Notes: generated by a model not told the origin, from the sequence alone. Shown: positions 20,565 through 29,298, counted from the stretch's first letter. The stretch: DNA of 45,000 nucleotides from Solibacillus silvestris (GCA_001586195.1 CP014609.1:3720001-3765000), one strand, 5' to 3'. Program-made: numbers and translations.

Positions 20565-21995
20565 ATGCAAAAAATAGGATCTGTACTCAATGGAGAGCAC
20601 CGTCTTCAAGAAGAAAAGACGATGGATGTTTTAAATCCTTTTAATCAGGAACTGATTGCAACAATTGCCTGTGCCTCAATTGAAGATGTACATGAAGCAA
20701 TTGAAGTCGCACAGCAAACATTTAATGCAACGATGCGCAAAATGCCTGCACATGAACGTAGCCGTATTTTACGTAAAGCTTCATTGTTACTTGAAGAACG
20801 GAGCGAGCAGTTTGCGAAAACCATCTCTTTGGAAGCAGGGAAACCGATTAATGAGGCACGGGGAGAAGTAACACGAGCGGTTCAAGTGCTGCTGTTTGCA
20901 AGTGAAGAGGCAAAGCGGCTGGCAGGAGACCAGATTCCGATGGATAGTGCAATTGGCGGCGAACGTCAAATTGGCATTGCAAAACGTGTACCTTTAGGAG
21001 TAATTGCTGCCATTACGCCATTTAATTTCCCTTTAAACCTAGCTTTGCATAAAATTGCTCCGGCCATTGCTGTTGGAAATACAGTTGTTTTGAAACCAGC
21101 CGAAAAAACGCCGCTGTCTTCTATTTTGCTGTATGAATTATTGCAGGATGCGGGATTGCCAAAAGGAGCTTTAAATATCCTTCAAGGGCCAGGCACGGAA
21201 TTAGTTGAGCCACTGGTAAAACATCCTTTTGTGAAAAAAGTAACCTTTACGGGGAGCGGAAAAGTAGGATGGCATATTCATGAACTGGCAGGAAAGAAGC
21301 CGGTAACTCTTGAGCTTGGCTCCAATGCTCCGAACATTATATTTGCGGATGCCGATTTAGAGTACGCAGCGTCTGCCATTACGATGTCCGGTTTTACATT
21401 TGCCGGTCAGGCATGTGTTTCTGCACAGCGGATATATGTCGAGCAATCTGTTTATGACCAGTTTGCACAATTACTACAGGAAAAAGTGGAAGCGCTGGTA
21501 ATAGGGAATCCTGCTGAGGAACAAACACAACTGGGGCCAATGATTACAGAAGACGCGGCAATCCGTGCAGCAACCTGGATTGAAGAAGCAGTATCACAAG
21601 GGGCAACAATTCGTACGGGCGGAAAGAGGAACGGCACATTACTCGAGCCGACCATTTTAGAAAATGTTACAAAGTCGATGCAGGTCGTATGTATGGAAGT
21701 ATTTGCCCCGATGGTTGCACTCATACCATTTACTGAAGAGGACGAAGTGTTGGCCGCTGCCAATGATTCAGATTACGGATTACAGGCAGGTGTGTTTACT
21801 TCAGATATTAACCGTGCCTTAAAGTTTGCAGAGGAGCTGGAAACAGGAGGCGTTTGGATTAATGAATCTTCGGTACGACGCTTTGACCATATGCCATATG
21901 GCGGGATAAAAGAGAGCGGTACTGGAAAAGAAGGAATACGTTATGCAATTGAAGGGATGTCAGATTTAAAATTTATAGGAATTAAGTTAATTTAA
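20565..21995 (+). CDS. NAD(P)-dependent aldehyde dehydrogenase (semialdehyde dehydrogenase type)
   Basis: Oxidises an aldehyde to a carboxylate. The 476-residue protein has the ALDH active site: Asn154 (TPFNFP), general base Glu250 (TLELGSNAP), nucleophile Cys284 (GQACVSAQR) and the KPAEKTPL cofactor segment. Spacing and the FNFPLNL and MEVFAP motifs put it with succinate-/glutarate-semialdehyde-like dehydrogenases rather than methylmalonate-semialdehyde or betaine-aldehyde enzymes, but this assignment is soft. The ribosome-binding site is ggaggg. It lies 60 bp after the lactonase gene, separated by a hairpin, and 13 bp before the alcohol dehydrogenase gene. Confidence 0.9.
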   Translation: MQKIGSVLNGEHRLQEEKTMDVLNPFNQELIATIACASIEDVHEAIEVAQQTFNATMRKMPAHERSRILRKASLLLEERSEQFAKTISLEAGKPINEARGEVTRAVQVLLFASEEAKRLAGDQIPMDSAIGGERQIGIAKRVPLGVIAAITPFNFPLNLALHKIAPAIAVGNTVVLKPAEKTPLSSILLYELLQDAGLPKGALNILQGPGTELVEPLVKHPFVKKVTFTGSGKVGWHIHELAGKKPVTLELGSNAPNIIFADADLEYAASAITMSGFTFAGQACVSAQRIYVEQSVYDQFAQLLQEKVEALVIGNPAEEQTQLGPMITEDAAIRAATWIEEAVSQGATIRTGGKRNGTLLEPTILENVTKSMQVVCMEVFAPMVALIPFTEEDEVLAAANDSDYGLQAGVFTSDINRALKFAEELETGGVWINESSVRRFDHMPYGGIKESGTGKEGIRYAIEGMSDLKFIGIKLI

Positions 21996-22008
21996 GGAGG
22001 ACATCATC

Positions 22009-23136
22009 ATGAAAATTCGATCTGCCATATTACGCTCATCCGGTGTAACTAAGCCCTATGCGGAAAGCAAGCCGATCCATATCGAAGAAATTGAGTTGGA
22101 TGCTCCTCAAGAAGGGGAAGTATTGATTCAAATAAAAGCGGCAAGCCTTTGCCATTCGGATTTGTCAGTCATTAACGGGAGTCGTCCACGTCCTTTACCA
22201 ATGGCTCTTGGTCATGAAGCAGCAGGAATCGTTAAAGAAGTAGGGCCTGGTGTTATGAACTTTAAGCAAGGAGATAAAGTAATCTGCGTATTTGTACCAA
22301 GTTGCGGGCATTGTGTACCTTGTGCAGAAGGACGTCCGGCATTATGTGAACCGGGTGCAAAGGCAAATGGAGACGGAACATTGATCGGTGGCGGGGTCCG
22401 TTTACATGCAGGGACTGAAAAGATTGGGCATCACGTTGGGGTATCTGCCTTCTCGGAGTATGCAGTCGTATCGCAGAATTCCCTCGTAAAAGTGGAAGAG
22501 GACTTGCCGTTTGAAAAACTGGCGCTCTTTGGATGTGCAGTTATTACAGGGGTAGGCGCTGTCGTAAATACAGCGAAAGTCCAGCTTGGAAAAACAGTTG
22601 CTGTTGTCGGTTTAGGCGGAATTGGCTTAAGTGCGCTGCTCGGGGCCATTGCAGCTGGTGCCCGTGAAGTAATCGCAATTGATATTAATGAAAAGAAGCT
22701 GCAGCAGGCAAAGGAATTGGGGGCAACAGCCGTCTTTAATTCGAAGGATGCTGATGTAGTCGCACAAGTGAAAGCCTATACAAATGGCGGGGTTGATTAT
22801 GCTTTTGAAACTGCGGGTGTTGTTCCAGCGATGGAAGTGGCATATGCCATTACAAAGCGTGGCGGTACAACAACGACAACAGGACTGCCACATCCGGAAC
22901 ATCAGTTTTCTTTCCCTTATGTAACATTGACAGCAGAAGAAAAAACGCTAAAAGGTTCATATATAGGAAGCTGTGTGCCATTAAGAGATATTCCGCATTA
23001 TTTGCATATGATGAAAACCGGAAAGCTGCCGGTCGATCAGCTGTTATCAAATATTATTACGCTCGATGAAATAAATGAAGGCTTTGATCTATTAGCGACA
23101 GGCGATAATTCTCGAATTATTATTAAAATGGATTAA
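22009..23136 (+). CDS. Zinc-dependent alcohol dehydrogenase (class III-like)
   Basis: A 375-residue NAD-dependent enzyme. Catalytic zinc is bound through Cys48 (SLCHSDLS) and His69-Glu70 (GHEAAG). The structural zinc ligands are Cys99, 102, 105 and 113 (SCGHCVPCAEGRPALC). The coenzyme motif is GLGGIGLSAL. The insertion after the zinc lobe (about 117-140) and the general pattern resemble class III / aryl-alcohol dehydrogenases. The ribosome-binding site is aaggagg. It is the last gene of the operon and is followed by a terminator. It likely converts the hydroxy acid from the lactonase into the semialdehyde used by the preceding ALDH. Confidence 0.9.
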   Translation: MKIRSAILRSSGVTKPYAESKPIHIEEIELDAPQEGEVLIQIKAASLCHSDLSVINGSRPRPLPMALGHEAAGIVKEVGPGVMNFKQGDKVICVFVPSCGHCVPCAEGRPALCEPGAKANGDGTLIGGGVRLHAGTEKIGHHVGVSAFSEYAVVSQNSLVKVEEDLPFEKLALFGCAVITGVGAVVNTAKVQLGKTVAVVGLGGIGLSALLGAIAAGAREVIAIDINEKKLQQAKELGATAVFNSKDADVVAQVKAYTNGGVDYAFETAGVVPAMEVAYAITKRGGTTTTTGLPHPEHQFSFPYVTLTAEEKTLKGSYIGSCVPLRDIPHYLHMMKTGKLPVDQLLSNIITLDEINEGFDLLATGDNSRIIIKMD

Positions 23137-23150
23137 TGAAAAAACATAAT

Positions 23151-23192
23151 AAAAACGGTGAAACATCTACTCTGTAATGTTTCGCCGTTTTT
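23151..23192. terminator. Bidirectional terminator ending the catabolic operon
   Basis: 16-bp stem aaaaacggtgaaacat / atgtttcgccgttttt with one G-T pair, between convergent genes. Confidence 0.88.
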
Positions 23193-23865
23193 GTATAGCA
23201 AGAAGTACATAAAGCACTATCCAAATACTAACTATAACTCCGGCTAAACTTAATAAATAGCCAGCTGCCCCAAATGCATCGTATAGCCATTGAAGAGGCG
23301 TTCCTTTTACAGGGCGATTTAAAAACATAAAGTTCGTACGGAAATGAGCATTGTATATATAAATTGGCGGAACTGTGATAAGCAGAAACAAGAGAGCTCG
23401 CCAAATATCCGTAAAAGTTGTCATCAGCTGTTTTTCCAAAATCAAAACCGCAACAAATACGACGAGCAGTGCATGAAATAGAAAGCTGTGAAAATGCAAA
23501 AAGCCGCCAACCGGATCAATTGTCCACCCGGGGAATAAAAGTGCAATTGCAGCTCCGGGCAACGTAAGCGTGTATAGTAATGTAGCTGTTGTCCGTGTTG
23601 GAAAATACGTATGCCAGCCAATAATGAAAATGCCAAATCCGCATAAATGAAGCGGGGGACTCCAATACGAATATTGGTCCGTTATGAGTAAATAAAGTTG
23701 CTTTGCTATTTCTGAAAACAACAGCAGCCAGAATACCGTTTTTTGAAAAACATATTGTTTTTCACGAGAGAAATAATGATAAACATATAATGAAACAACT
23801 AAAAAACCGGCAATAAAAATAAGCCACATTATATGGATCGAATCGAAAATGGTAAATCCATTCAT
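23167..23865 (-). CDS. TMEM164/YwaF-family integral membrane protein
   Basis: A 232-residue protein with about seven hydrophobic segments. The family mark is the PPLHLCGFGIF segment in the middle (about 69-79) with a conserved Cys and His in the membrane, as in YwaF and eukaryotic TMEM164, for which an acyltransferase role has been reported. Its function in bacteria is unknown. The ATG is preceded by aaggtga. It starts 9 bp after tadA on the same strand, so the two are probably co-transcribed. The stop codon region overlaps the shared terminator. Confidence 0.75.
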   Translation of the reverse strand: MNGFTIFDSIHIMWLIFIAGFLVVSLYVYHYFSREKQYVFQKTVFWLLLFSEIAKQLYLLITDQYSYWSPPLHLCGFGIFIIGWHTYFPTRTTATLLYTLTLPGAAIALLFPGWTIDPVGGFLHFHSFLFHALLVVFVAVLILEKQLMTTFTDIWRALLFLLITVPPIYIYNAHFRTNFMFLNRPVKGTPLQWLYDAFGAAGYLLSLAGVIVSIWIVLYVLLAIQKRRNITE

Positions 23866-23874
23866 TCCATCACC

Positions 23875-24378
<504 letters not shown>

Positions 24379-24481
24379 TCATCTATCACTCCTTAAATCC
24401 TAGTTTAGCATGCCGGTGAATACTTGGGCGACAAGAAATAAATCATGCTATGATGAAAGAAAAGTTTGAAGGAGTACAGCG

Positions 24482-25297
24482 GTGAAGTCATTTCAAACAG
24501 AGGAAGAAGTAGATGAGTATTTTGATAAGGCATTGGCTGATCTGCATAAAGAGTATGAACAGAAATTGTTGACGATTGAGAAAAATGAACAACAAGTAAC
24601 TGACACATTGCAAAAGCAATATGAACAGCAAAAGGTAGCCATTGCACAACAGCATGAAAACGAAGAAAACAAACTTAACAATAATCGTGAACAAGCGATC
24701 GAAAAAATTAGAAAGTTATTCGACCATAAAAGAAAAGTCCTATTGGAAAACTATAAAATTACTTATGAAGAAGAAAGAAAAAACCATCACGTCAATAAAA
24801 TTGAACTACTAGAGCAAAAACAAACGGAAGAACGCAGGAAGTTTCAATTTTACCATGATCAGCAACAAGCGGCAGTAGCACAAATTGAACAAGCTCCAGA
24901 TCTGACAGAGGCAATGGAACAGGCAATGGATAATTTATATCAGGAGTTAACCGACATCTTGATTAAATATAAACAGCAATTCGAGGAAGCCGAACAACAG
25001 TTTGAAGAAAGCTGCCATGAGCTGGTTCTACAACGTGATGAGGCAATCGAAAACCTAATAGATAATGAAGCAGCTTCACAAAGCCAGCTAGACGACCAGT
25101 TATTCGAGGCGTTACAGGATTTAGCCGAAAAAACAGATAAACAATATGAGAAAATAGAACAAAGCCTATTGGAAAAAGAACAGTCTCTTCAGGAAATGGT
25201 ACTTGCTCAGCAAGAAAAAATTACCGCAGACTATGATAAACAGCGTGAAAAATTATTTGAACTACAAGAGGAAGCACTAGCACAATTTAATTACTAG
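24482..25297 (+). CDS. Coiled-coil protein of unknown function
   Basis: I do not recognise this gene. The 271-residue product is almost entirely charged, Gln/Glu/Lys-rich helix with heptad-like spacing from about residue 5 to 265 and no signal peptide or membrane segment. Only a short break near EQAPDLTEA (about 136-144) interrupts it. It contains one cysteine (SCHEL) and very few Gly or Pro. The start is GTG at 24482 with aaggag 7 nt upstream. It is divergent from tadA and followed after 42 bp by the promoter and leader region of dgk. A structural, scaffold or cell-division role is possible, but nothing in the sequence decides. Confidence 0.75.
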   Translation: MKSFQTEEEVDEYFDKALADLHKEYEQKLLTIEKNEQQVTDTLQKQYEQQKVAIAQQHENEENKLNNNREQAIEKIRKLFDHKRKVLLENYKITYEEERKNHHVNKIELLEQKQTEERRKFQFYHDQQQAAVAQIEQAPDLTEAMEQAMDNLYQELTDILIKYKQQFEEAEQQFEESCHELVLQRDEAIENLIDNEAASQSQLDDQLFEALQDLAEKTDKQYEKIEQSLLEKEQSLQEMVLAQQEKITADYDKQREKLFELQEEALAQFNY

Positions 25298-25339
25298 AAA
25301 TTGGCTATGCATGAATTCGGTAAAATAGAATTGTTTGCT

Positions 25340-25368
25340 TTGTTGTCTAAAGAGCGTTGTGATAAAAT
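25340..25368 (+). promoter_or_regulatory. Candidate sigma-A promoter of dgk-dck
   Basis: TTGTTG (25340-25345), 17 bp, TAAAAT (25363-25368), ending 38 bp before the dgk start. Confidence 0.55.
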
Positions 25369-25406
25369 TAAAAGCATTGACTATAAAAAGAGAAGGAGCA
25401 CTTCTA

Positions 25407-26045
25407 ATGTCTGTGCCATTTATAACAGTAGAAGGTCCGATTGGTGTTGGGAAGACCTCATTATCTAAGGCCGTATCACAAACGTTTGACTATCATTTAT
25501 TAAAAGAGATTGTAGATGAAAATCCATTTCTCGGTAAGTTCTATGAAGATATTAGTGAGTGGAGCTTCCAAACGGAAATGTTTTTCCTGTGCAATCGCTA
25601 TAAACAGTTATCTGATATTCATGAAATTATTGAAGCACAAGGGCCTGTAGTGGCTGATTATCATATATTTAAAAATTTGATCTTTGCAAAGCGTACTTTA
25701 AAGCCGACCGAATATGAAAAGTACGAGTCGATCTACCGAATTTTAACTGCTGATATGCCAAAGCCCAATATGGTCATTTATTTACATGCAAGCTTGGATA
25801 CATTAATGAAACGAATCGCAATGCGCGGTCGTGAAGTGGAAAAGAATATTTCTCGTGAATATATGGAACAACTTTCAAGCGATTATCATCAATTTATCGG
25901 ACATTTTGAAAAGATGCATCCAGAAATTCCTGTTATCTCATTAAATGGGGATGAGCTTGATTTTGTGAAAAGTGAAGAAGATTTACAGTACGTACTACGA
26001 TTAGTAGAGGAAAAGTTACAACAAAGGAGTTTGCATCAGAAATGA
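25407..26045 (+). CDS. dgk: Deoxyguanosine kinase
   Basis: Salvage kinase phosphorylating deoxyguanosine (and other purine deoxynucleosides). The 212-residue product has the P-loop GPIGVGKT (10-17), the substrate segment EIVDENPFL, EMFFLCNRYKQL and the lid region MRGREVEKN. The pattern ENPFLGKFYEDISEWSFQTEMFF matches my memory of B. subtilis Dgk rather than Dck. The start at 25407 has agaaggag upstream; the longer in-frame reading from 25335 lacks a ribosome-binding site. It overlaps the next gene by 4 bp (ATGA), so the two are translationally coupled. Confidence 0.92.
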   Translation: MSVPFITVEGPIGVGKTSLSKAVSQTFDYHLLKEIVDENPFLGKFYEDISEWSFQTEMFFLCNRYKQLSDIHEIIEAQGPVVADYHIFKNLIFAKRTLKPTEYEKYESIYRILTADMPKPNMVIYLHASLDTLMKRIAMRGREVEKNISREYMEQLSSDYHQFIGHFEKMHPEIPVISLNGDELDFVKSEEDLQYVLRLVEEKLQQRSLHQK

Positions 26046-26710
26046 ACTTAAGAGAGAAGTACAATATTCCTGCGAATGCAGTGATTACAATAGCAGGAAC
26101 AGTCGGTGTCGGAAAGTCAACAATGACTAAAGCATTATCACAGAGCTTAAATTTCCGTACATCTTATGAAAAGGTTGATACAAACCCTTATTTAGATAAA
26201 TTCTATGACGATTTTGAAAAGTGGAGCTTCCATTTGCAAGTTTATTTCCTTGCTGAACGTTTTAAAGAACAGAAGCGTATTTTTGAATATGGCGGAGGCT
26301 TTATACAAGACCGTTCTATTTACGAAGATACAGGTATTTTTGCAAAGATGCATTATGACAAAGGGACAATGACACCGACAGATTATGAAACATATACAAA
26401 TTTGTTTGATGCGATGGTGATGACACCGTATTTCCCGCACCCGGATTTGCTTGTATATTTGGAAGGTCCGATTGATGATGTGATTGGTCGTATCCACGAA
26501 CGTGGACGCGAGATGGAGCAGCAAACACCTCATTCGTACTGGGAAGAAATGCACGGACGTTATGAAGACTGGATTAACAATTTCAATGCATGTCCAGTAT
26601 TGCGTATTGATATTAACGATTACGATCTAATGAAAAATCCTGCACAAGTTGAGGATGTCGTTGCACGTATCGGATATATGCTAGAACAAACAAGCCATTT
26701 ACGAAAATAA
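26042..26710 (+). CDS. dck: Deoxyadenosine/deoxycytidine kinase
   Basis: Salvage kinase paired with Dgk. The 222-residue product has the P-loop GTVGVGKST (19-27), KWSFHLQVYFLAERFKEQK, the DRS motif in FIQDRSIYEDTG and the lid ERGREMEQQT. These segments match B. subtilis Dck as I remember it. The ribosome-binding site aaaggag lies inside the end of dgk and the start codon overlaps its stop. A terminator follows 2 bp after the stop. Confidence 0.93.
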   Translation: MNLREKYNIPANAVITIAGTVGVGKSTMTKALSQSLNFRTSYEKVDTNPYLDKFYDDFEKWSFHLQVYFLAERFKEQKRIFEYGGGFIQDRSIYEDTGIFAKMHYDKGTMTPTDYETYTNLFDAMVMTPYFPHPDLLVYLEGPIDDVIGRIHERGREMEQQTPHSYWEEMHGRYEDWINNFNACPVLRIDINDYDLMKNPAQVEDVVARIGYMLEQTSHLRK

Positions 26711-26711
26711 T

Positions 26712-26754
26712 AAAAAGGACTGATTTCTATATGTAACGGAAATCAGTCTTTTTT
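26712..26754. terminator. Bidirectional terminator after dck
   Basis: Stem aaaaaggactgatttc / gaaatcagtctttttt, perfect over 15 to 16 bp, between dck and the convergent small-protein gene. Confidence 0.9.
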
Positions 26755-27130
26755 ATTTCGTCCAAACAATAACAAAAATGGGTGTCATAATGAGCAGAAA
26801 GACAAAAAAGCTCCATAAAACTTGTTTACCTGTCGTCATATTTTTAGGCTTCATACTGATGGATTCGTATAGCTCATTCACTGCGCGCTGTTCCCTTTCA
26901 TAAAGCATCCTCTGAAAAGAAGCATAATTTTCGATGTATGACGCCGGATTTTCAAAATGAAAGCGAATCGCCCGTATATCATCTGTAACGTCTTTATCCT
27001 GGTGCATATACGTAATTGTAGGAGCAAGACCACCTGTCAGCCGGGCAATAACTTTGATATCGAAGGTCTTCATCTTATAAGTTGTGTTCCCGCTTTCATC
27101 CGTTACTATTTCAATAAGCGGATTATTCAT
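26753..27130 (-). CDS. Small protein with C-terminal membrane anchor, unknown function
   Basis: I do not recognise it. The 125-residue product has a soluble N-terminal part (about 1-98; ESGNTTYKMKTFDIKVIARL, then a helix-rich stretch) and one hydrophobic segment at the C terminus (about 103-122; LWSFFVFLLIMTPIFVIVW) ending in TK. With no signal peptide it would be tail-anchored with the N-terminal part in the cytosol. The ATG has a strong aaaggagg upstream. It stands alone between terminators and is divergent from the RraA-family gene. Confidence 0.7.
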   Translation of the reverse strand: MNNPLIEIVTDESGNTTYKMKTFDIKVIARLTGGLAPTITYMHQDKDVTDDIRAIRFHFENPASYIENYASFQRMLYEREQRAVNELYESISMKPKNMTTGKQVLWSFFVFLLIMTPIFVIVWTK

Positions 27131-27199
27131 GTATATCCCTCCTTTCTTTTATTGCCAGTATTCCCAACATAGAAAAATTTTTAACGATTTTAAAAAATA

Positions 27200-27260
27200 T
27201 TGCGAACAATAAGTTGTACCGTTTATGCTAACAGTAATTACAAATTTTAATGATTTGTAA
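27200..27260 (+). promoter_or_regulatory. Candidate promoter and inverted repeat ahead of the RraA-family gene
   Basis: TTGCGA (27200-27205), 18 bp, TATGCT (27224-27229). Just downstream is an 8-bp inverted repeat, ttacaaat (27238-27245) and atttgtaa (27253-27260), which could be an operator or a leader hairpin. Confidence 0.45.
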
Positions 27261-27286
27261 CATTATAGCGAAAAGGGGATGGGAAT

Positions 27287-27907
27287 ATGACTTTATCAAT
27301 GGTAGAACGCTTACGTGCATTACCAACGACAGCAATTTCCGATGCAACAGGGGGACATACGAATGTGGCATCAGCAATTAAACCGCTAGCCGAACACTTC
27401 AAAATTGCAGGGAAAGCGAGAACGGTCCGCCTGCCAGATGGGGAAAATGGTGCGGTACTTGAAGCAATTAGTCAGGCAGAAAAAGGGGAAATATTAGTCA
27501 TCGATGCTAAAGGCAATACGAATCGTGCTGTAGCGGGTGACTTTGTTATGCAGCTAGCACAAGGTGTCGGTGTTCAAGGTTTTGTCGTGGACGGGGTTAT
27601 TCGCGATATAGCAGCTGCAAAAGAAATCGATTTTCCGGTCTTTTCATTAGGTACAACAGTAGCAGCAGGCAATAAACATGGTGGCGGGACAGTAGGTATA
27701 GCTGTATCTGTAGGAAATGTCGCTGTTCAAACAGGTGATTATGTAATTGGTGATAGTGATGGGGTCGTTATTATCCCTCAGAAGGATATCGAGCAGATTA
27801 TAGAGGCAGCAGAAGCAAAAGTAGCAAAAGATGAAGAGCGGGCACATGAAGCATTACATAATGGGGAAGCATCAATCCGCGCATATTTAGCAAAAGTAGT
27901 AAAATAA
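27287..27907 (+). CDS. RraA / HMG-aldolase family protein
   Basis: A 206-residue protein of the family that holds the RNase E regulator RraA and 4-hydroxy-4-methyl-2-oxoglutarate / 4-carboxy-4-hydroxy-2-oxoadipate aldolases. Family marks are TTAISDATGG (14-23), AVAGDFVMQLAQ (81-92) and VVDGVIRDIAA (100-110). Arg106-Asp107 correspond to the catalytic Arg-Asp of the metal-dependent aldolases, which favours an enzyme over a pure RNase regulator. The Lys/Glu-rich tail is helical. The ribosome-binding site is aaaagggga. Single-gene unit with its own terminator; the substrate is not known, though two catabolic regions lie within 15 kb. Confidence 0.82.
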   Translation: MTLSMVERLRALPTTAISDATGGHTNVASAIKPLAEHFKIAGKARTVRLPDGENGAVLEAISQAEKGEILVIDAKGNTNRAVAGDFVMQLAQGVGVQGFVVDGVIRDIAAAKEIDFPVFSLGTTVAAGNKHGGGTVGIAVSVGNVAVQTGDYVIGDSDGVVIIPQKDIEQIIEAAEAKVAKDEERAHEALHNGEASIRAYLAKVVK

Positions 27908-27943
27908 AAAATGGCGTAGTGAAATCGTTCACTACGCCATTTT
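27905..27943. terminator. Bidirectional terminator between the RraA-family gene and gltT
   Basis: Stem aaaatggcgtagtgaa / ttcactacgccatttt around an atcg loop, between convergent genes. Confidence 0.92.
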
Positions 27944-27949
27944 CTAATT

Positions 27950-29215
27950 TTATTTTAAGTTCGCAGCTTGATACTCAGCAAATTGCTTCTCGTCGAAACG
28001 CTTTTCCCATTTCGCCATTACAAGTGCTGCCAATGTGTTACCTACTACGTTTACAGCTGTACGAGCCATATCTAAAATACGGTCAATACCTGCGATAAAT
28101 GCTAAACCTTCAAGCGGAATACCTACAGTGCCTAATGTTGCAAGAAGTACTACGAAAGATACCCCTGGAACGCCGGCGATTCCTTTAGATGTTACCATTA
28201 ATACAAGCATTAATGTAATCTGTTCCACAATTGAAAGGTCAATACCGTACATTTGCGCAATGAAGATTGCCGCAATCGCCTGGTAAAGTGTCGAACCGTC
28301 TAAGTTGAATGAATAACCTGTTGGAATAACGAATGAAACGATATCCTTCGGTGCACCCATTTTTTCTGTTTTTAACATAATACGAGGTAATACTGTCTCT
28401 GATGAAGAAGTAGAGAATGCCAGTAAAAGCTCGTCCTTGATCATACGAATTAATTTGAAGATATTAATACCGAAAATACGTGCTGTAAGACCTAAAACAA
28501 CGACTACGAAGAAAATCATTGTTGCATATACTAAAATCGCCAGTTTCCCTAATGGAATAAGGGATTCTACACCAAATTTGGAAACGGTTACACCGATAAG
28601 TGCAAATACGCCGACTGGTGCAAATTTCATTACTAAGTTTGTGACCCAGAACATGGCGTCTGCCGTACCTTGGAAGAATGCGAGCACTGGTTTTCCGCGT
28701 TCTCCAATTGCTGCTACACCTAAACCGAAAATTACAGAGAAGAAAATAATTGCAAGCATGTCGCCTTCTGCCATTGCATTTATAATGTTTTTAGGAACGA
28801 TGTCTACAATAATTTGGAAAGTTCCTTTGTCCTCTTCAGCTTCCGTTGTTTCAACATATGAAGAAATATCAGATTTCTGTAACTCGTTCATATCGATACC
28901 AGCACCTGGTTGGAATAGGTTAGCTGCTAATAAACCAACAGCAATCGCGACTGTTGTGATAACTTCGAAGTAAATAAGTGTTTTACCGCCAAGTCGACCT
29001 AACTGTTTGATGTCACCAGTTCCGGCAACCCCAACAATCAGTGTCGAAATAATAATCGGTACTACGATCATCTTAATTAAGTTTAAGAAAATATCGCCAA
29101 GTGGCTGTAAGTATGATTGTACATTTTCGTTACCGAAGAACACAGCACCTACGATAACACCAAGTACAAGACCGATTAAAATTTGCGCGGCTAAACTAAT
29201 TTTAAACTTTTTCAA
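27950..29215 (-). CDS. gltT: Sodium/proton-glutamate (dicarboxylate) symporter, GltT/GltP type
   Basis: SLC1-family transporter in the cytoplasmic membrane, 421 residues. Family motifs are IVVPIIISTLIVG near the N terminus, the serine-rich loop FSTSSSETVLPRI of hairpin 1, TGYSFNLDGSTLYQ in TM7 and NVVGNTLAALVMAKWE in TM8. Aspartate or glutamate plus a cation is the likely cargo. It is preceded by a GlnL-type box and by glnK-glnL-like genes in the same direction, so it is likely induced by that two-component system. The ribosome-binding site is agggggaac. The short name is by family; GltP, GltT and DctP are hard to separate by eye. Confidence 0.9.
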   Translation of the reverse strand: MKKFKISLAAQILIGLVLGVIVGAVFFGNENVQSYLQPLGDIFLNLIKMIVVPIIISTLIVGVAGTGDIKQLGRLGGKTLIYFEVITTVAIAVGLLAANLFQPGAGIDMNELQKSDISSYVETTEAEEDKGTFQIIVDIVPKNIINAMAEGDMLAIIFFSVIFGLGVAAIGERGKPVLAFFQGTADAMFWVTNLVMKFAPVGVFALIGVTVSKFGVESLIPLGKLAILVYATMIFFVVVVLGLTARIFGINIFKLIRMIKDELLLAFSTSSSETVLPRIMLKTEKMGAPKDIVSFVIPTGYSFNLDGSTLYQAIAAIFIAQMYGIDLSIVEQITLMLVLMVTSKGIAGVPGVSFVVLLATLGTVGIPLEGLAFIAGIDRILDMARTAVNVVGNTLAALVMAKWEKRFDEKQFAEYQAANLK

Positions 29216-29261
29216 ATATAGTTCCCCCTAAAAATTTAGATTCAGGACTAGCCTAAAACTA

Positions 29262-29293
29262 ATTTTATTAGATACATACAAAATCCGACAAAA
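29262..29293 (-). promoter_or_regulatory. GlnL-type direct-repeat box overlapping the gltT promoter
   Basis: On the minus strand TTTTGT-CGGA-TTTTGT (plus-strand 29278-29293) is exactly the TTTTGT-N4-TTTTGT box I recall for B. subtilis GlnL. It overlaps a possible -35 (TTGTCG, 29286-29291) followed after 18 bp by TAAAAT (29262-29267). The box begins a few bases past the glnL stop codon. Confidence 0.75.
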
Positions 29294-29298
29294 TCCGA

